DNA from: Sipunculus nudus
Taxonomy: Eukaryota > Annelida > Sipuncula > Golfingiida > Sipunculidae
Length of the DNA: 64,000 bases
Direction of reading: 5' to 3'
Assembly (NCBI GenBank): GCA_026874595.1
Contig: CM049307.1
Location: 28,001,079 to 28,065,078, forward strand
The first letter of the stretch is position 1. Each line of letters opens with the position of its first letter. The notes under the pieces were generated by a model, which was given only the letters and a program-made list of their open reading frames with translations, ran no database searches and was not told the origin of the DNA. Both the position numbers and the translations under genes were made by a program. This document shows positions 45,351 to 57,905 of the stretch, one piece after another.

Positions 45351-47818
45351 TGCACGGGCCTCTTTGAAAAACACGTGTGTCTGTCCCTTGATCTGTTGAT
45401 GATCTTAGAGAGAGTGCACGTGTCCTTGCCAATGTGCTATTACTGCACGTGAAGCTCGAGTTTGAAACCAGACTAGCAAACTCTCTCTTGTTTTTCAAGC
45501 CTAAAGATATTTCGATTTTTAAAATATTGTCGTAAAACGAAGTGACGTCATATTTGCTCGACAAAATTCAGATGTACAAAAATGTCTATACACTAGACTG
45601 TTGCCATGCCAACGGCAGTGATTTTCGTTGTGAATTCCTATGAATCACTGATTTTTAAATGTTTAAGAAACAAAATAAAAAAAAAGTTATTCCCTCATAA
45701 CTTATGGACTTAATTCATTTTATAGATACAAAGAAAAGTAGAGAACAAAAATGTGATAGAATTAAAAACGATACATCATTAGTTGTGTCGTGTAACTGGT
45801 GACAAACCACATGATGGAAATGTCTTTGTTTATTCAGACATGAATCCTCACACCGAAAGGCGGGAACATCAAAAAAAAGGTAATGAACTTCCTCACAGAA
45901 AAGAAACCACGAGAGCCTCAGCTAGAATTGCAGGTGACAAGGTACAAGGTTGGATTAAGAGGGGATGCCAGTGAAGCGCTGTATGGCATCTAGAATGATA
46001 CACGCTTAACACCGAAAAGAAGCGCCGTATTTTGCATACCGCATCCATTTCTGCCTATATACTTTTGCGTGCGAGAGATACGTATGACGTCCCTCGGAAC
46101 ATTTGTGCCACGGTGTTGAGCGGGCGATGAGCCCATCTTCCACCCGCTTTTCTTAGATCCCCTGTCCGCCCCTTGATGACGTGATGGTTTCTCAATGCTG
46201 CAATTTCTAGGCGTTTTGCCCGGCTGTTGTTTACAATGATGAGAATTAAAGTGTTTGTGAGCTAGGGAGTTTACTCCCCTCATTGGCTGTCAGCTCTACA
46301 AATGAAATTCATTATTGTAAGGAAATGCGTTTTTATTTTTAATTTTTTATTTCTCCCAGATATCGACTGTCCTTGGTTAATTGCGAGGATAACGACCTCT
46401 TGCTTGTGTGGGTTAGATAATACACTGACGTTGGTTAAATCAGTTCTAAAAATAGGGGAATCAAAATGTTTTCCAGTTGAATATCTATTCCTAGTCCTTC
46501 ATGGTATGACAAAATAAGCCCGCCCAGAATTTGTCACAGAAAGAGAAACAAATATTTTATTATAGATATTCTTCTCCCAAAACAAAAATGTATGAGAAAC
46601 ATTTGGCATATTTGCAGGAGTTTCTCAGAATACTTAAAGACAATTTGTGCTCTTTTTATAATGATTATACTATCAAGTTCGGTGTGATAAATATACATCC
46701 TCCCCTGAAATCTATCCCCTTGATTACAGGAGGGTTTAAAAATCTACAGCAGGCCGTACATCAGGCACGTGGCCGGTCCTTGAATGGCAGGTTTACCCTT
46801 AATATTAATGCGCACAGTGCAGTGTGAGTGGATGAGGAAATGGTATAAAAATATAAAATATCTGAACATTTTACATTAATCTCCTTCGAATGAAACCCTA
46901 TGGCAGCTGCTTATATATAATGCCACGTGAATGTTTTTTTTGGTTATCACTTTGCCTCTGTAAATTTTTAATATCGAATGAGCTAATAAAAGCTTTCATC
47001 AACCAGTGAATAGGACATGAAAATAGTTATAGCATATAGGCCTCGACTTCAGTGGTTCTTTTCGAAAATACATAACTTCCGCAACGATTCTCATGAGTTT
47101 TTTTCATTCGGATAGGCAATGTCAGCAGTTATTTAATTACTTTAAAGCAAAAAAAAAAATGTAAACAAGTACACGTTATATCAGCACATAATGTTTTATC
47201 ATACAAAATAAAAAATAGATTTATTTACACATGTGTAAGCCTGATCAATTCTGCATTTAGAATGTCGTTAAATTTGAGTTCCGTATCTGTTTGTTAACCA
47301 TCTTAGGTACAAATGAACAGTTTCTAATGTATGAAACTTTGCCCTTACGGATATTTTTAGAAAGATATTAGAAATACACTGTTTTGATAACTTATTATAT
47401 TATATTATTAATTGTTAGGCAAAAGTTTAAGGTTCAAGTACAAAACTATTTCTGCCGCTTGTATATATCATTATCTTAAATCCTTAAGGTATAGTTTTCT
47501 ACCTCTTGCTTACTTTATCAGCGTTTTATTTGAGAGCAACAGTGACCATAACTATATTGAAAGTTTGATGTGGTAATCGTAATGAAAACCTTTTTATCTA
47601 ATGGAAAGCCACCGTGCAGGTGTAAAGTCATATATATATATAAAATATGTACAATATATATGGTATCACTCAATCTGAATCTCATTTTAAAAAAAGTCGT
47701 CATGTTTTCATATGCTATTACAGGAGGTTTCATATTATCTCACAAAATACAGTGTCTTTGCTCACACTTTTGCAGTAAAATTTTCCAGAAGTCATAGGCC
47801 AAAGGGACAAGTTGTTTA
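45351..47818. other. No recognisable gene
   Basis: Open frames at plus 45783-45974, minus 45990-46283 and plus 46531-46827 show no motif or splice support that I can defend. Confidence 0.35.
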
Positions 47819-48200
47819 ACATGTTCGGTTTACCTAGATTATATTACCCTACCCTAAACCCTTACACTAAACTTACCCATGAGTGTTTCTTTCTAGAAGA
47901 CATGTTTAAAAAAAACAGATTAAATGACATTTTTTATATGTTTGGTGTACCGGGATTATAAAACCTTAACCCTTATCTCTTACACTAAACTTAACAATGA
48001 AAGGATTTTCAGAAGACATATGACAAAGAGACTAGTTTTACATGTTCGGTATACCGGGATTATATTACCCTACCCTAAACCCTAACACATAACCTTGAAA
48101 GGTTTTCCCGGAATACATAGGACTAAGGAACACGATATTTTCATGTTTGGTTTACCCGGGATTATATAACCCTAAACCTAACCCTAACCTGAAACTTTTT
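47819..48200. repeat. Four ~100-120-bp tandem units with telomere-like CCCTAA motifs
   Basis: Units begin near 47819, 47938, 48039 and 48142 with ATGTTCGGTTTACC or a variant, then GGGATTATATTACCCTA and runs such as CCCTAAACCCTAAC, then an AAAGGTTTTC/AGAAGACATA segment. Spacing is 119, 101 and 103 bp. Confidence 0.65.
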
Positions 48201-50894
48201 TCCACGAGGATAATACATGGTCACTTCTGTGCGCCAGCTAAATTTTCTATTAGGATTTTGTCCCATTCTAACACTTTGAAATCTCACATGATGAAGGTGT
48301 GTCTACCTCAAGCACAGAGGAATCTGTCATACCATCGGAAAAGTGAAAAATGCTCATCGTGCCCTTAAATCTCTGTTATCATGCAGTTTGAGGAACGACA
48401 GTCCGGAAACTTTATGAGAACTGTGATGGGCATATATTCGAAATCTAAACACGTCATACATATCGTCTTTAAACCGACAGGAGATTCTTGCCTGAGGTCT
48501 TTGTTTCATATTTTAACAAAGAATATAATTAAGTAAATAGAATCATCTTCCCTTTCAAGGATTGTCATATGGAAAATGGTATTTTGCCGCTTGTTTTGTT
48601 ATTCTTGTGCAGTCTATACAGTAAACTACATGATAAAGGACGAAGCAAAGAATGTAAATTCCAAGAATTTACTTTAATATTTATCACTAATTAGCGATAA
48701 TTTTCTGTGTGTTTCATACGAGCCACACCTTGGTGCCATATACTACTGTATACAGATTATTTTTTATGTTGTTTCTCATTACTATCGTGACTTCTGATAT
48801 ATATTCAAAATGTATGAAATTATATATTGTGTTAACCTGTTTATATACATTTTAAAATTTACTTGCTTTTCCATGCATTTGTCGAAATTCACCATAAATA
48901 ATTAAACTAAGAACCTTTTTATGATTGATATATGTTTTGACTTTTTTTTTACATCTGATCAAAACAAACTTTTCCGAGCAGATGTGTATGAGCGATGCAA
49001 AGGAAGCATTCAAAAAGAAAGGTATCATCATGCATTTGGCTATCGCTTTTATCTGTGAACGAAAAGACTATGAATATGTGTTTGTAAATAACCTGAAATC
49101 CGTCCCTTTGTGGACTGATCGGTGGATTGTAGTGAAACAAGGAGGGGGGATACACGGGATACACTTGGGTTGATGATGCGGCAATGAACATCTGAAGCCG
49201 GCAAAAGGATTTCTTTGAAGTTCAATCAACCAGCCTTGCTCAAGAGGAGGAAGGCACAGCGCAAGGCGAACAAACATGGTTATATAACGACGACTGATCG
49301 GGGAGACGACCAAAAACTCCACCTTTCCCAAAATTCTGCAAAATCTCAGCCATATAATGATATATATTTTTGTATGAAATATGCATTTGAATTCACGTGT
49401 ATCATTTCTAATGGAGGAAGAGCCGTTCATACTCTATCATTTCAGTTTTATATAAATTATGTAAATTAATTTATCATTACAAATATTTTCTCCATCCTTA
49501 TTACACCTGTATAATTATGATTATATAATTAAATGGTTCAATTTTTCTGTGTCAGTTTAAAGGGTAAACATAAACATATAAGATAATGAACAAAGTAAGG
49601 TTTCTGGGTTTTATAGGTTTATTTGTAGAAAACAAGAAATCACAAACTAATACCTCTACACGTCACCGGAAGTGCAGGGGCGCTGTTATTTTGGTTTGGC
49701 ATTCCACGCACTGACGGCGGCCTTATATCACCCTGACAGCACACATAACACAATGACCAGACCGGCAATACAGACATGATGAAAGTGGCCGCCCACGGTG
49801 CTGGTTTCCGGTTCACGAATAGCTACCAGGCACCGCGAGGAATCGCGTTACAATCAGTCACTTCACCTTTTCTCTATTCCACTTCGCGGAAACATTGGAA
49901 ATAAAAGGCCCGGATCATCAAACGGTGGATATCAAACTCTGTTGAAGTGAAATGGCAAGGTCGAGATGATCCACTGAGCTTCTCAGCTTGTTTTGTTTGG
50001 AAGGTCTCTGTACCAGTAAAACCGTAGTTTATTAACATTTTATTATTATAAAAATGTAACAAAAGCTTTTATTACGAAATAAATTATAGTCCGTCCCACC
50101 TAGGGGCGCCCATCGGTTTTGGCATTAGTTATTTAAACATGATTTTATTTTAAAAATACCTGTCAGTAAATTAACCGGGTACTCCGATAATCATTTGCAA
50201 GGAAAACATCACCATGCTGTGCAAAGCATCTGAGCGAAACAATTAAATATTATCTGAGAAAACAGACTATTCCTGTCACGACATATTGACTGAAGTTACT
50301 GGGTCTAAGGACACTTTTTGACAGACGTTGATTGGATGATGGTAGTGCTTGGTACCATGAATATGATAAATTTCATCTTCAGCTAAAAGACGCTATCCTG
50401 CGCTGTCCATCATGGTTAAACGTCTGGAAATTTACATGATTTTCTGTGATTGTTACATAATTGACAGGAATATCAGCATGTTCTACTCGCTGAAAAAAAA
50501 TTAAATGGACGCCCTTGGTTAAACGGCTTTTATAATATATCAATGCACACCCTTGGAGTGACGAACTATAATGTCTCAATGCACACCCTTGTTGGGACTG
50601 ACTATAATATCTCAATGCAATGTCCATGTGACATTATCAAGACGCATGGAAATATGCATATGACGTCAGGCAACTGGACCCTGCCAAGAGAAAATTGTAA
50701 TATAAATGATGCACTGGAACATGTGTCTAACTTCTACTGTATAAGGTGGAAGGGAAAAAAAAATAACGTGTGATAATGACCAGTAAAGTAAGGTTACAGG
50801 GACAATTAAAACTATTAATTGTCAATTCCAGTGTTATGGGACACTTGCAATACGGTGTTATGCTGGTAGGGTGTTAAGGGTTGGGGTATTTTTA
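48201..50894. other. No recognisable gene
   Basis: 48925-49430 has open frames on both strands but no motif. 50530-50620 holds a short duplication (TATCTCAATGCACACCCTTG). Confidence 0.35.
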
Positions 50895-51260
50895 ATGTTG
50901 AAGTAAGGAGGCACAAGCAAGATATATCCTTATGCCAAAGGGCAAGATAAAATGTTAATGTTTCAGGCGGCACGGGCAAGATGTTAATAGGAAAGTCGTT
51001 ACGGGCAGGATAAAATACACGCTAAAGCGGCACGTTAATGCTAAAGGAGGCAAAGGAAAGATAATATGTGAATACTAAAGGTGGCACAGGCAAGATAATA
51101 CGTGAATGGAAAAGCGGCACAGGCAAGATAATATGTGAATGATAAAGGCGGCACGGTCAAGATAACACTTTGGTATGGTCAAGATAATGTCTTAAAGCTT
51201 AAGCCAAGTAGGCACGGGGAAATTCATTAGTGAGATTGCCCGGGCAAGATATAATCCTAA
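50895..51260 (+). repeat. Degenerate minisatellite, ~35-45-bp units
   Basis: Recurring GGCACAGGCAAGATAATATG and TGAATGATAAAGGC phrases, best preserved at 51040-51160. Confidence 0.65.
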
Positions 51261-51339
51261 GGTTTATGCCTGTCTAAAAACAAACAAAAAAACCCGCTGT
51301 CTCAAAAAATAGCAATTTAATGGTTAATAATTAAACGTC

Positions 51340-52090
51340 AACAAACACGAACCAGTACAGCGTCACTGGTGAATTATGTCATACAATCACAATCAGCGAC
51401 CGACAAAGGCAACGTCATGAACCAAACACGGTTACCTGGCAAACCTAACACACGTCACAAGAAACGTCATCAAAATCCTATCAATCTCTTGAGGATACCG
51501 CCCTCAATTCAAACAGTAACATTGTAAAACCTCCAAAGGTTACTTCGCAACGACACAAACGTAATGCAAGGCGCAACAAGGTCATAAACATAATAGAACT
51601 GTCCCTGTAAGGTTATCAACATCACACTGGTCGACAAGCCACGTCATGAAACATCGCAAATATTATCTAGCAACCCCATAAAACCTTACATACATAACCA
51701 GAGAACGTCATTAATCACATACATGTCAACAGGGAACGTTCTGAATATACCCAAACTTAACTTGCAACGTCATAAAAAGCCCTCAAACATGTCAACAACA
51801 TGTCATGTCATGTGATGGGTTATAACCTCAGTGAAAAATTCTATTATGGAATCATTTTTATTAATGTTATCGAAGTATTTGGCGTTAGGTTTAAAAACAT
51901 ACTACATTATTCTTTTTCAGGCGGCAATGCTATTAAGGTTATCAAAATGATTAAGCGTTCAAGTTTAAAATTATACCTCAGTAATTCTATTTGAGTAGGC
52001 AATGTCACTAAGGTTATCGAAATGTTTGGCGTGCAGGTTTAAAAATGTACCTACAATTATATGTTATTGCCAGGTAACGCCTATATCAAT
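51340..52090. repeat. Very degenerate short repeats (ACGTCAT and GGCAATG...GTTATCGAAATG motifs)
   Basis: 51340-51800 carries scattered AACGTCAT motifs. 51850-52060 carries about three copies of an AAGGTTATCGAAATGTTTGG, GTTTAAAAA pattern. Confidence 0.4.
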
Positions 52091-53506
52091 GTAACAGCCT
52101 TGCTAAATCACATTGTCACGTGTGTCCACAAGTGCCATAAGTCGAACCATTCAGTTAATTATTATTCGTAAAAGTTATCATAATTTGGGATTATTTCAGA
52201 TAATATTATAAGATATACATCCACAAAAGGTCATTTTTGCCAACTTAAGTCAATTGATAAATTAAGGTTTCATCAATGGCAGTTTTTTATTTAATTGTTA
52301 TGCATTTTGAAATTTTTGGTCTGAGACAAAGTGGACATGAAAATTTGATATGTGAATGACTATACAAGAGAAAGTTAAACCCCTTATATATAACTCTTGT
52401 TTCATTATAAAAACTAAAAAAGAAATAAATAAATAAATTAAATTTACTACTTTAAAAATTATTTACTTCATTACGAGCTTTACGGAGATGATACAAACCA
52501 TTACCTAAATGTATGTAAAAATTGCACGCCTGTTTATACCTAATTATATCATGTAACCGATACCTAATCGTTTGGCAGCGACCTCTACCGTCATACTTAG
52601 ATGTCAACGTAAGAACGTAAATAATATTTTAACAATAAATGCCTTTGATATGCACGCTATAAGCATATCTTAATATGATATCAAAATTGACACGCTACAA
52701 CCTATATAAATATAGAATATATTTGATAGAAAATTTTCTCAACTTGTAGGTCAGTATACAAGAATATAATCTAATATTTTCAGTAGAGCTTTCTCTGTGT
52801 AAAAATGTTATCATTAATGTATGCATCAATATAATGCATTAAAATAGTTTCGCAATGTGTAAATATATTCCTAATTGATTATCAGCAGATTTCATTATTC
52901 ATACAAAACTGTATAACTATAAATATATCAAAATATAATGTTTATCGAAAATATGTATCAATATATGATATTAAATCTTCTCAATCTTTTCTGTAAGCTT
53001 ATACTCTTTAGCGACCAACCTTGTTCAAAAAGGCGTGGCGGAAACAATCCTATCGAAATTATCTCGTCACATCGTAACATACGACAACTGTTTGTATCAT
53101 AGCAACACTATCTACAGCTTTCTCTGTGTGATAATCTTCAATATGTTCAAATATACCACATACGAAAACAGAGCAATGTGTCAGATAATCTTGCTTGCAA
53201 GCTCAACAAAGGATCAAAGAAAATATAACCTAAGCTAGATAATATAGTTATACAGTTGAACGCCACCTATTCGGAAGGTATCGCAAACTTTACCCGATTA
53301 ACAATATGAATATATTAACTACAAAGACTTCATTTACAATGTTGGGCTGCTGCTTGACACGTGATGAAACACATGCAAATATATGAGCCCGTGAGCTCCA
53401 AAGAAAATACAACCGAAAAGGCCGTAAGGGGTGTATGAATCTGACTGCTACCCATATCTTCAGACGAAAAAAACATAAAATAAAAAGACAACAGCCACTA
53501 AAATTT

Positions 53507-53538
<32 letters not shown>

Positions 53539-53824
53539 TAATTAGACGTTTAGGTTAAGTATTTATAAATATGTATATATATATATTAATTAGACGTATA
53601 GGTAGAGTAAATTAGCATGGTTAAATTTCTAATAATACTCAGTGTTACAAATGTACAAATTATCACTTATGGAATATTCTTTTTGTTATAGTTTATATAA
53701 TCAGACCATGGCTTTTGAAATGAGCCTTATATCTTTATAACACAGACCGCAAAATATTCCAGCACAGACCGTGTGTTTCACATAGTCTTTATGGGTTCCT
53801 GATTGCTACTGTAACTTTGCTGTA
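52091..53824. other. Non-coding; 3' flank of the minus-strand membrane-protein gene, with a TA-rich repeat
   Basis: 53517-53600 holds two TA runs, each followed by TTAATTAGACGT and TAGGT. The 3' UTR of the gene ending at 53825 should lie here, but I could not choose its poly(A) site. Confidence 0.4.
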
Positions 53825-55355
53825 TTAATGACTTCCTTTCCCTCCGGAGGTCTGCGCCACCCCGCTTTTTACAGCCTGCTCATATGAAGGAGGAGGGGAC
53901 CTGATCAGGCCAAGTTCTATATCATGCTCTAAATCAAACTTATTAAGTGATATGTGGCGCGGACCTTTCTTCTTACCGGAGGTGGTTCTTCTACTGAACG
54001 CTGCAATACTTGAAATGAGAGTTCGCAGACGATCTATGCTGCGAGTGTGGGTCTCCGATTTGGCGGGAGAGAGGCCGGAGCGGCCGGCTGGTTCCAGCTC
54101 TGACCTCCCCGTGGCCCCCTCCTCCCTGCACGTCCCTACCCTCCCATCGTCCCCCGTGGGGGACGAAGCGGTCCGAGCATCCAATAAAAAAGGCACAGAT
54201 TCATATTCAAAAGAGGTTTGGGTTTGTATTTCTCTCCCTTGAGTTTTCCTTGTTGTATACTCAAAATCGCTAGAAAATCCCGAGCTCTGTATCTTAGAGT
54301 CGTCCACGCTGTCTGTTGTGCTATACTGGATTTGATGCATTAATTTAGCGACTTTTCTCTCCACTTCCGAGTCGTCGGTATTGTTTCTTTTAAGAGGAGG
54401 TCGTCGCCGTTCAGATGGTGGACTTTCCTCTTTGTTTGGCTCTGGTTCTTCCTGAATGCTCCATGTGCGCATGCTCCTACTCATGCGTCGTTCGGAGCTT
54501 CGGGTTTGCGGTGGTGAACCAGCTCCATCAATAACACGAGGCATGCGCGGAGGAATGTCGTAGGCCGGATACCCGCTGTCGCCGGCCAGGTTGATCATGC
54601 GGACACCGCGAGCATCCACAGTCATGTCACTCCCAGCAGACCACGCGCTAAAAGCCGAGAGTTTACGAGAATCTGGGACATCAGTGCCCGACCATGCACT
54701 GAATGCTGACAACTTCCGGGCGTCTTGTATTTCTGTAGCGGACCACGCACTCATCGCAGAAAGCTTACGCGAATCGAATGATATCGTACCGATCGATTTG
54801 CGGCCAATAGACAAGATATCGCTGGCTTCCTCGTCCATCCCAGATAAACCTTCCCTTCGCGTGTAGCTAATGCTGTCCCGACTTTGTACGGATACGTCAG
54901 CGTCAAAATCAGACTCCCGACCCGAAAAGTCGCCGAAACGGGAGCTGAGAAAGGTAGAGGCCCGGCTGCTGCGACTTCCGGTCCGTGTACTCCGACTGGT
55001 CGCTATCGACAGAGAATACTCAGAAGAATACGGTAGAAGTTCATTTTCCGTCAGGTAGGGGGCGCCCATTAAGTGAGCCCCATATAGAAGAGTTAGAGAA
55101 TGTCTTGCCATTCCCGGAGGCAGACTCGCTCGGCGGTCATCGATCGTGTCGGCCCGGCTGATCTCGATCCCAGGAAGTTGGTACAGCACGGTGCCCTCTT
55201 TTGTGTTATCAAGGCTGACTCTCTGGGCGATCATTGATAGACCACGTGGACGGGAACCAAAGGGATTACTGTACTCCTCAAGAAACACCTTGCTGCTACT
55301 CCGGCGTGACCTTGACCCTGCATGTGACCCTCCAAATATAGAACCTCGCTCCGAG
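53825..55355 (-). CDS. Terminal coding exon (510 codons incl. stop) of two-pass membrane protein, TMEM200-like
   Basis: Minus-strand exon bounded by the acceptor ACTTTTTTCAG just above 55355 and a TAA stop at 53825-53827. With the upstream exon (62339-62781) it completes codon 148 and continues in frame (SERGSIFGGSHAGSR). It encodes the long tail of the protein, with no membrane segment. The tail has Ser/Arg-rich stretches (TSRSTRTGSRSSRAS) and basic phosphorylation-like sites (RRMSRS, RRASLP). A tandem repeat lies at about residues 341-398 (RKLSAFSAWS three times). A conserved-looking block, VERKVAKLMHQIQYS, follows. A PPSY motif at about residues 636-639 fits binding to WW domains, such as NEDD4-type ubiquitin ligases. 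Codon use and GC content are well above the flank, so the coding call is strong; the family name is less sure. Confidence 0.85.
53882..53893 (-). other. PPxY motif (PPSY) near C-terminus
   Basis: Context SPPPSYEQAV, 19 residues before the stop. PPxY motifs bind WW domains of NEDD4/ITCH-type ligases. Confidence 0.6.
54605..54778 (-). repeat. In-frame tandem protein repeat, 17-18 residues
   Basis: FDSRKLSAMSAWSATEIQ, DARKLSAFSAWSGTDVP, DSRKLSAFSAWSAGSDMTV, then a partial DARG: three full copies within the terminal exon. Confidence 0.85.
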
Positions 55356-56296
55356 CTGAAAAAAGTAAGAACATTTGCGTCTACGCTAAATGGATCACAT
55401 AAATACTATACGCTTAATAATACGGATTCAACATAAAACTGAAACTATTCCCCTTTCAAAATTAAGTTAAGAAATGGATAAGAAATGCATGATAGAAAAA
55501 ATGTCCTTCAGCATGTAAATAAAATACCTTTACATAATCTTAAACCATTGTCGGGCATTTGTCATCGGGCTTTTGTCATCACACTGACATTCTCTGTTTA
55601 TTTTCGTTTTAGAATAACCACTGGCAGAATTCTTTTTTTTTTATTAATGACGCGCTAGTGTTGCAGGATTCAACCTGGGACAGACTATAACCTATTATCT
55701 AGATTGTTAACACAAGAGTGTGAGCAAGGTTGTCTTCTAAATTTAGCTCAGACGTAATCAGAACGGTTGCGGTCTTTTATTCCTCATGTCAGAATCCAGG
55801 AGACCATCACAAACACAGTCTGGGAAAACATCTCACAGTCCAGAAAACACAAATCTTCCCCACGGCAGTAATTGAAACTAACAACCGATCGGCATGCGAC
55901 AGCTGCAGGCTCTCGGTGAAGGCTTACACTCCCGCTCTACCCTTAAGCAGCAAAAAAGGTTGGTGCCAAATACAAATTCTATCAATCAAAATCTGCTTTA
56001 TAAGAATGAATGTCTGCGCACGCGCAGTTGGCCCATATACCTTTCAATATGAACGCGCTAACAATAATCACTGCCTGTGAGCGCAAATTTATTCGTTCAT
56101 GCTTGTTGAATTTTCTCACCCTAGGCTTTGAGTATCGCTCATATAAATATTGGATGAAAGAACGTCTTTGCATTTCAATTTTACTATTCAATATAAGGCG
56201 GCTCATCTGGGTTCCTGTGGCTACCTGGCGCCAAACATATGTATCTTTTCAATGTCTGGGTTAACAGAGCACTTTCTCGAATACTAAAGTATATAT

Positions 56297-56685
56297 TGTT
56301 ACGAAGACAAATTGCTGAAGGGGAAATATTGGGCCGATCCTGGATTCGACCCCATTTTGATGGCGCATATATCCGGCGTTCCAACCGCTTCGCTAGAAAA
56401 GTTAGGTCCGCTTTTATGTCACCCCGTAACACACCACCTCTTAAGAGCGTTCTGATATCAGAACAAGACTAATTATCCCAGGAGTCACACTTTGGTGAGC
56501 TTATTCCCTGGGCCACAAAGTTTACTGTCACGTTCGACGAGTCCCCATTTTGTTACGAAGACAAATTATTCAGGGGAAAATACTGGGCCGATCCGGAATT
56601 CGAACCCATGTTGGTGGCGAGTCTGGCGTACCAACAAGCTTCACTAGCGAGGCAGTTCGGTCCGCTTTTATGTCACCCCGTAACA
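56297..56685 (-). mobile_element. TRIM-like miniature LTR retroelement (389 bp) with tRNA-like LTRs
   Basis: Two 135-bp direct repeats (56297-56431 and 56551-56685, about three-quarters identical by eye) each start TGTTACG and end CGTAACA. They flank a 119-bp interior. ATAT lies on both sides (56293-56296, 56686-56689), a possible 4-bp target duplication. Read on the minus strand, the first bases after the 5' LTR are AAA then TGGGGACTCGTCG (56535-56547). This resembles a primer-binding site for tRNA-Pro. Just before the 3' LTR is a purine-rich AAGAGGTGGTG (56432-56442), a polypurine-tract candidate. Each LTR carries Pol III-like boxes on the minus strand: B-box GGTTCGAATTCC in the second repeat and GGGTCGAATCC in the first, with TCGCTAGTGAAG upstream. 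There is no coding capacity. Confidence 0.7.
56535..56547 (-). other. Candidate primer-binding site of the TRIM-like element
   Basis: TGGGGACTCGTCG on the minus strand, 3 nt after the LTR end; it starts with the TGG expected to pair with a tRNA CCA end. Confidence 0.55.
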
Positions 56686-56999
56686 ATATTAATTTATTAT
56701 AAAATATTAAGCTGAAAACGTGTAACATATATCTGAATACAACGTCCTATGGGTTATAATATTTTAAATATCCATCGATGTAGCTCAGGTAGTAGGTTTA
56801 ACATCGAATGGACAGAGATTCTTATTAAATTACGGACTTATTTCCTTAGGTTCCATTGAAGATTACTATGTATTGAAGGGATCCATAATCAAATGATGAC
56901 ACGTGATACTAGAGTGACTTATTTTTATAAAGGATAGGTCCATGGCCTGTTCATTGCTCTGTCTATTGAATGAGAATAAAATACAGTACAATTAGAATA

Positions 57000-57905
57000 T
57001 GCTATTAGAGACCCGCTTGAAAAGCGGATGCCCTATAGTAATCGACCTGTCCGTCTGTCTGACTGTCCGTCCTTCCATCCGTCTGTCCGTCCGTCCGTGC
57101 ACAAATTCTTTTCCGGATATATGTATTAACCATCTATTAAGGAAGATCCCTATCGATTTTGGGGTCCGGAGGTCAAAGGTAAAAAAAGTTATTTCACAGT
57201 TTGGTGTTAAATTTTAGGTCCCTCTTTCAGCAGGGCAGAAATCATAATTGTAACCATAATTGTTTGTTCCACCTTAACAGTAGGACAGGTCCTCATGTCA
57301 ACAGCAACGAGGCATGATATATGGTCATAGTCAGCCATTTCATGCGGTAAAAACCATTACTGAACACCTGGTAAGGTTGCGCTCTCTTAGCAAATATGCA
57401 TGCAAAAGGACACACATTGTTAACACAATAACTCGTAAAAAGTATTTTATATAAGGTCCCCAGACTCATGGCAGTGATGGACCTTTTGATGGGCTAATCT
57501 TGTCTGAAGATGGGTCACCTTGATGGATTTTCAAGGTCACAGAGGTGAAAATGCTAAAATGATGTTAACCAAATAGCTCGCAAACAATTTGACTAACACT
57601 CACTGAACTTGCACCAGTAATGTTTGTTATGGAGGGCTAGGTCAAGTTCGAAGATGGATGACCTTGACAGAGGCGATAATTCTCAAATAATGTTTATGCA
57701 ATAACTCGCATAGAATTTGATGAACAATCAAATTCGTTTCTGCATAATAACTCCCCAAATATATGATGGATAGGATTCAAACATAATATGTATCATCCAT
57801 GGCCTAAGGGAAAAGCTTATTGATATTTGGGTCAGAAGGAAAAAAAAGTAATACACAGTTTGGTGTTCAGTTGCTGGTGTCTCCTTCAGCAGGAAAGAAA
57901 TGGAT
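57000..57905 (+). repeat. Interspersed repeat with a CCGTCCGT tract and a ~110-bp segment present twice
   Basis: 57040-57100 is GTCCGTCTG-rich. The segment 57131-57242 (TATCGATTTTGGGGTCCGGA ... CACAGTTTGGTGTT ... TTCAGCAGG) recurs at 57793-57902. CACAGAGGTGAAAAT/GACAGAGGCGATAAT phrases lie between, suggesting a diverged tandem structure. Confidence 0.5.

Noticed and set aside
44718-45564. Minus-strand frames of 75-120 codons over the satellite
   Set aside because: Produced by a stop-poor 82-bp repeat that is not a multiple of three; the peptide changes frame every unit.
46531-46827. Plus frame of 98 codons
   Set aside because: No recognisable motif, no splice support, AT-driven composition.
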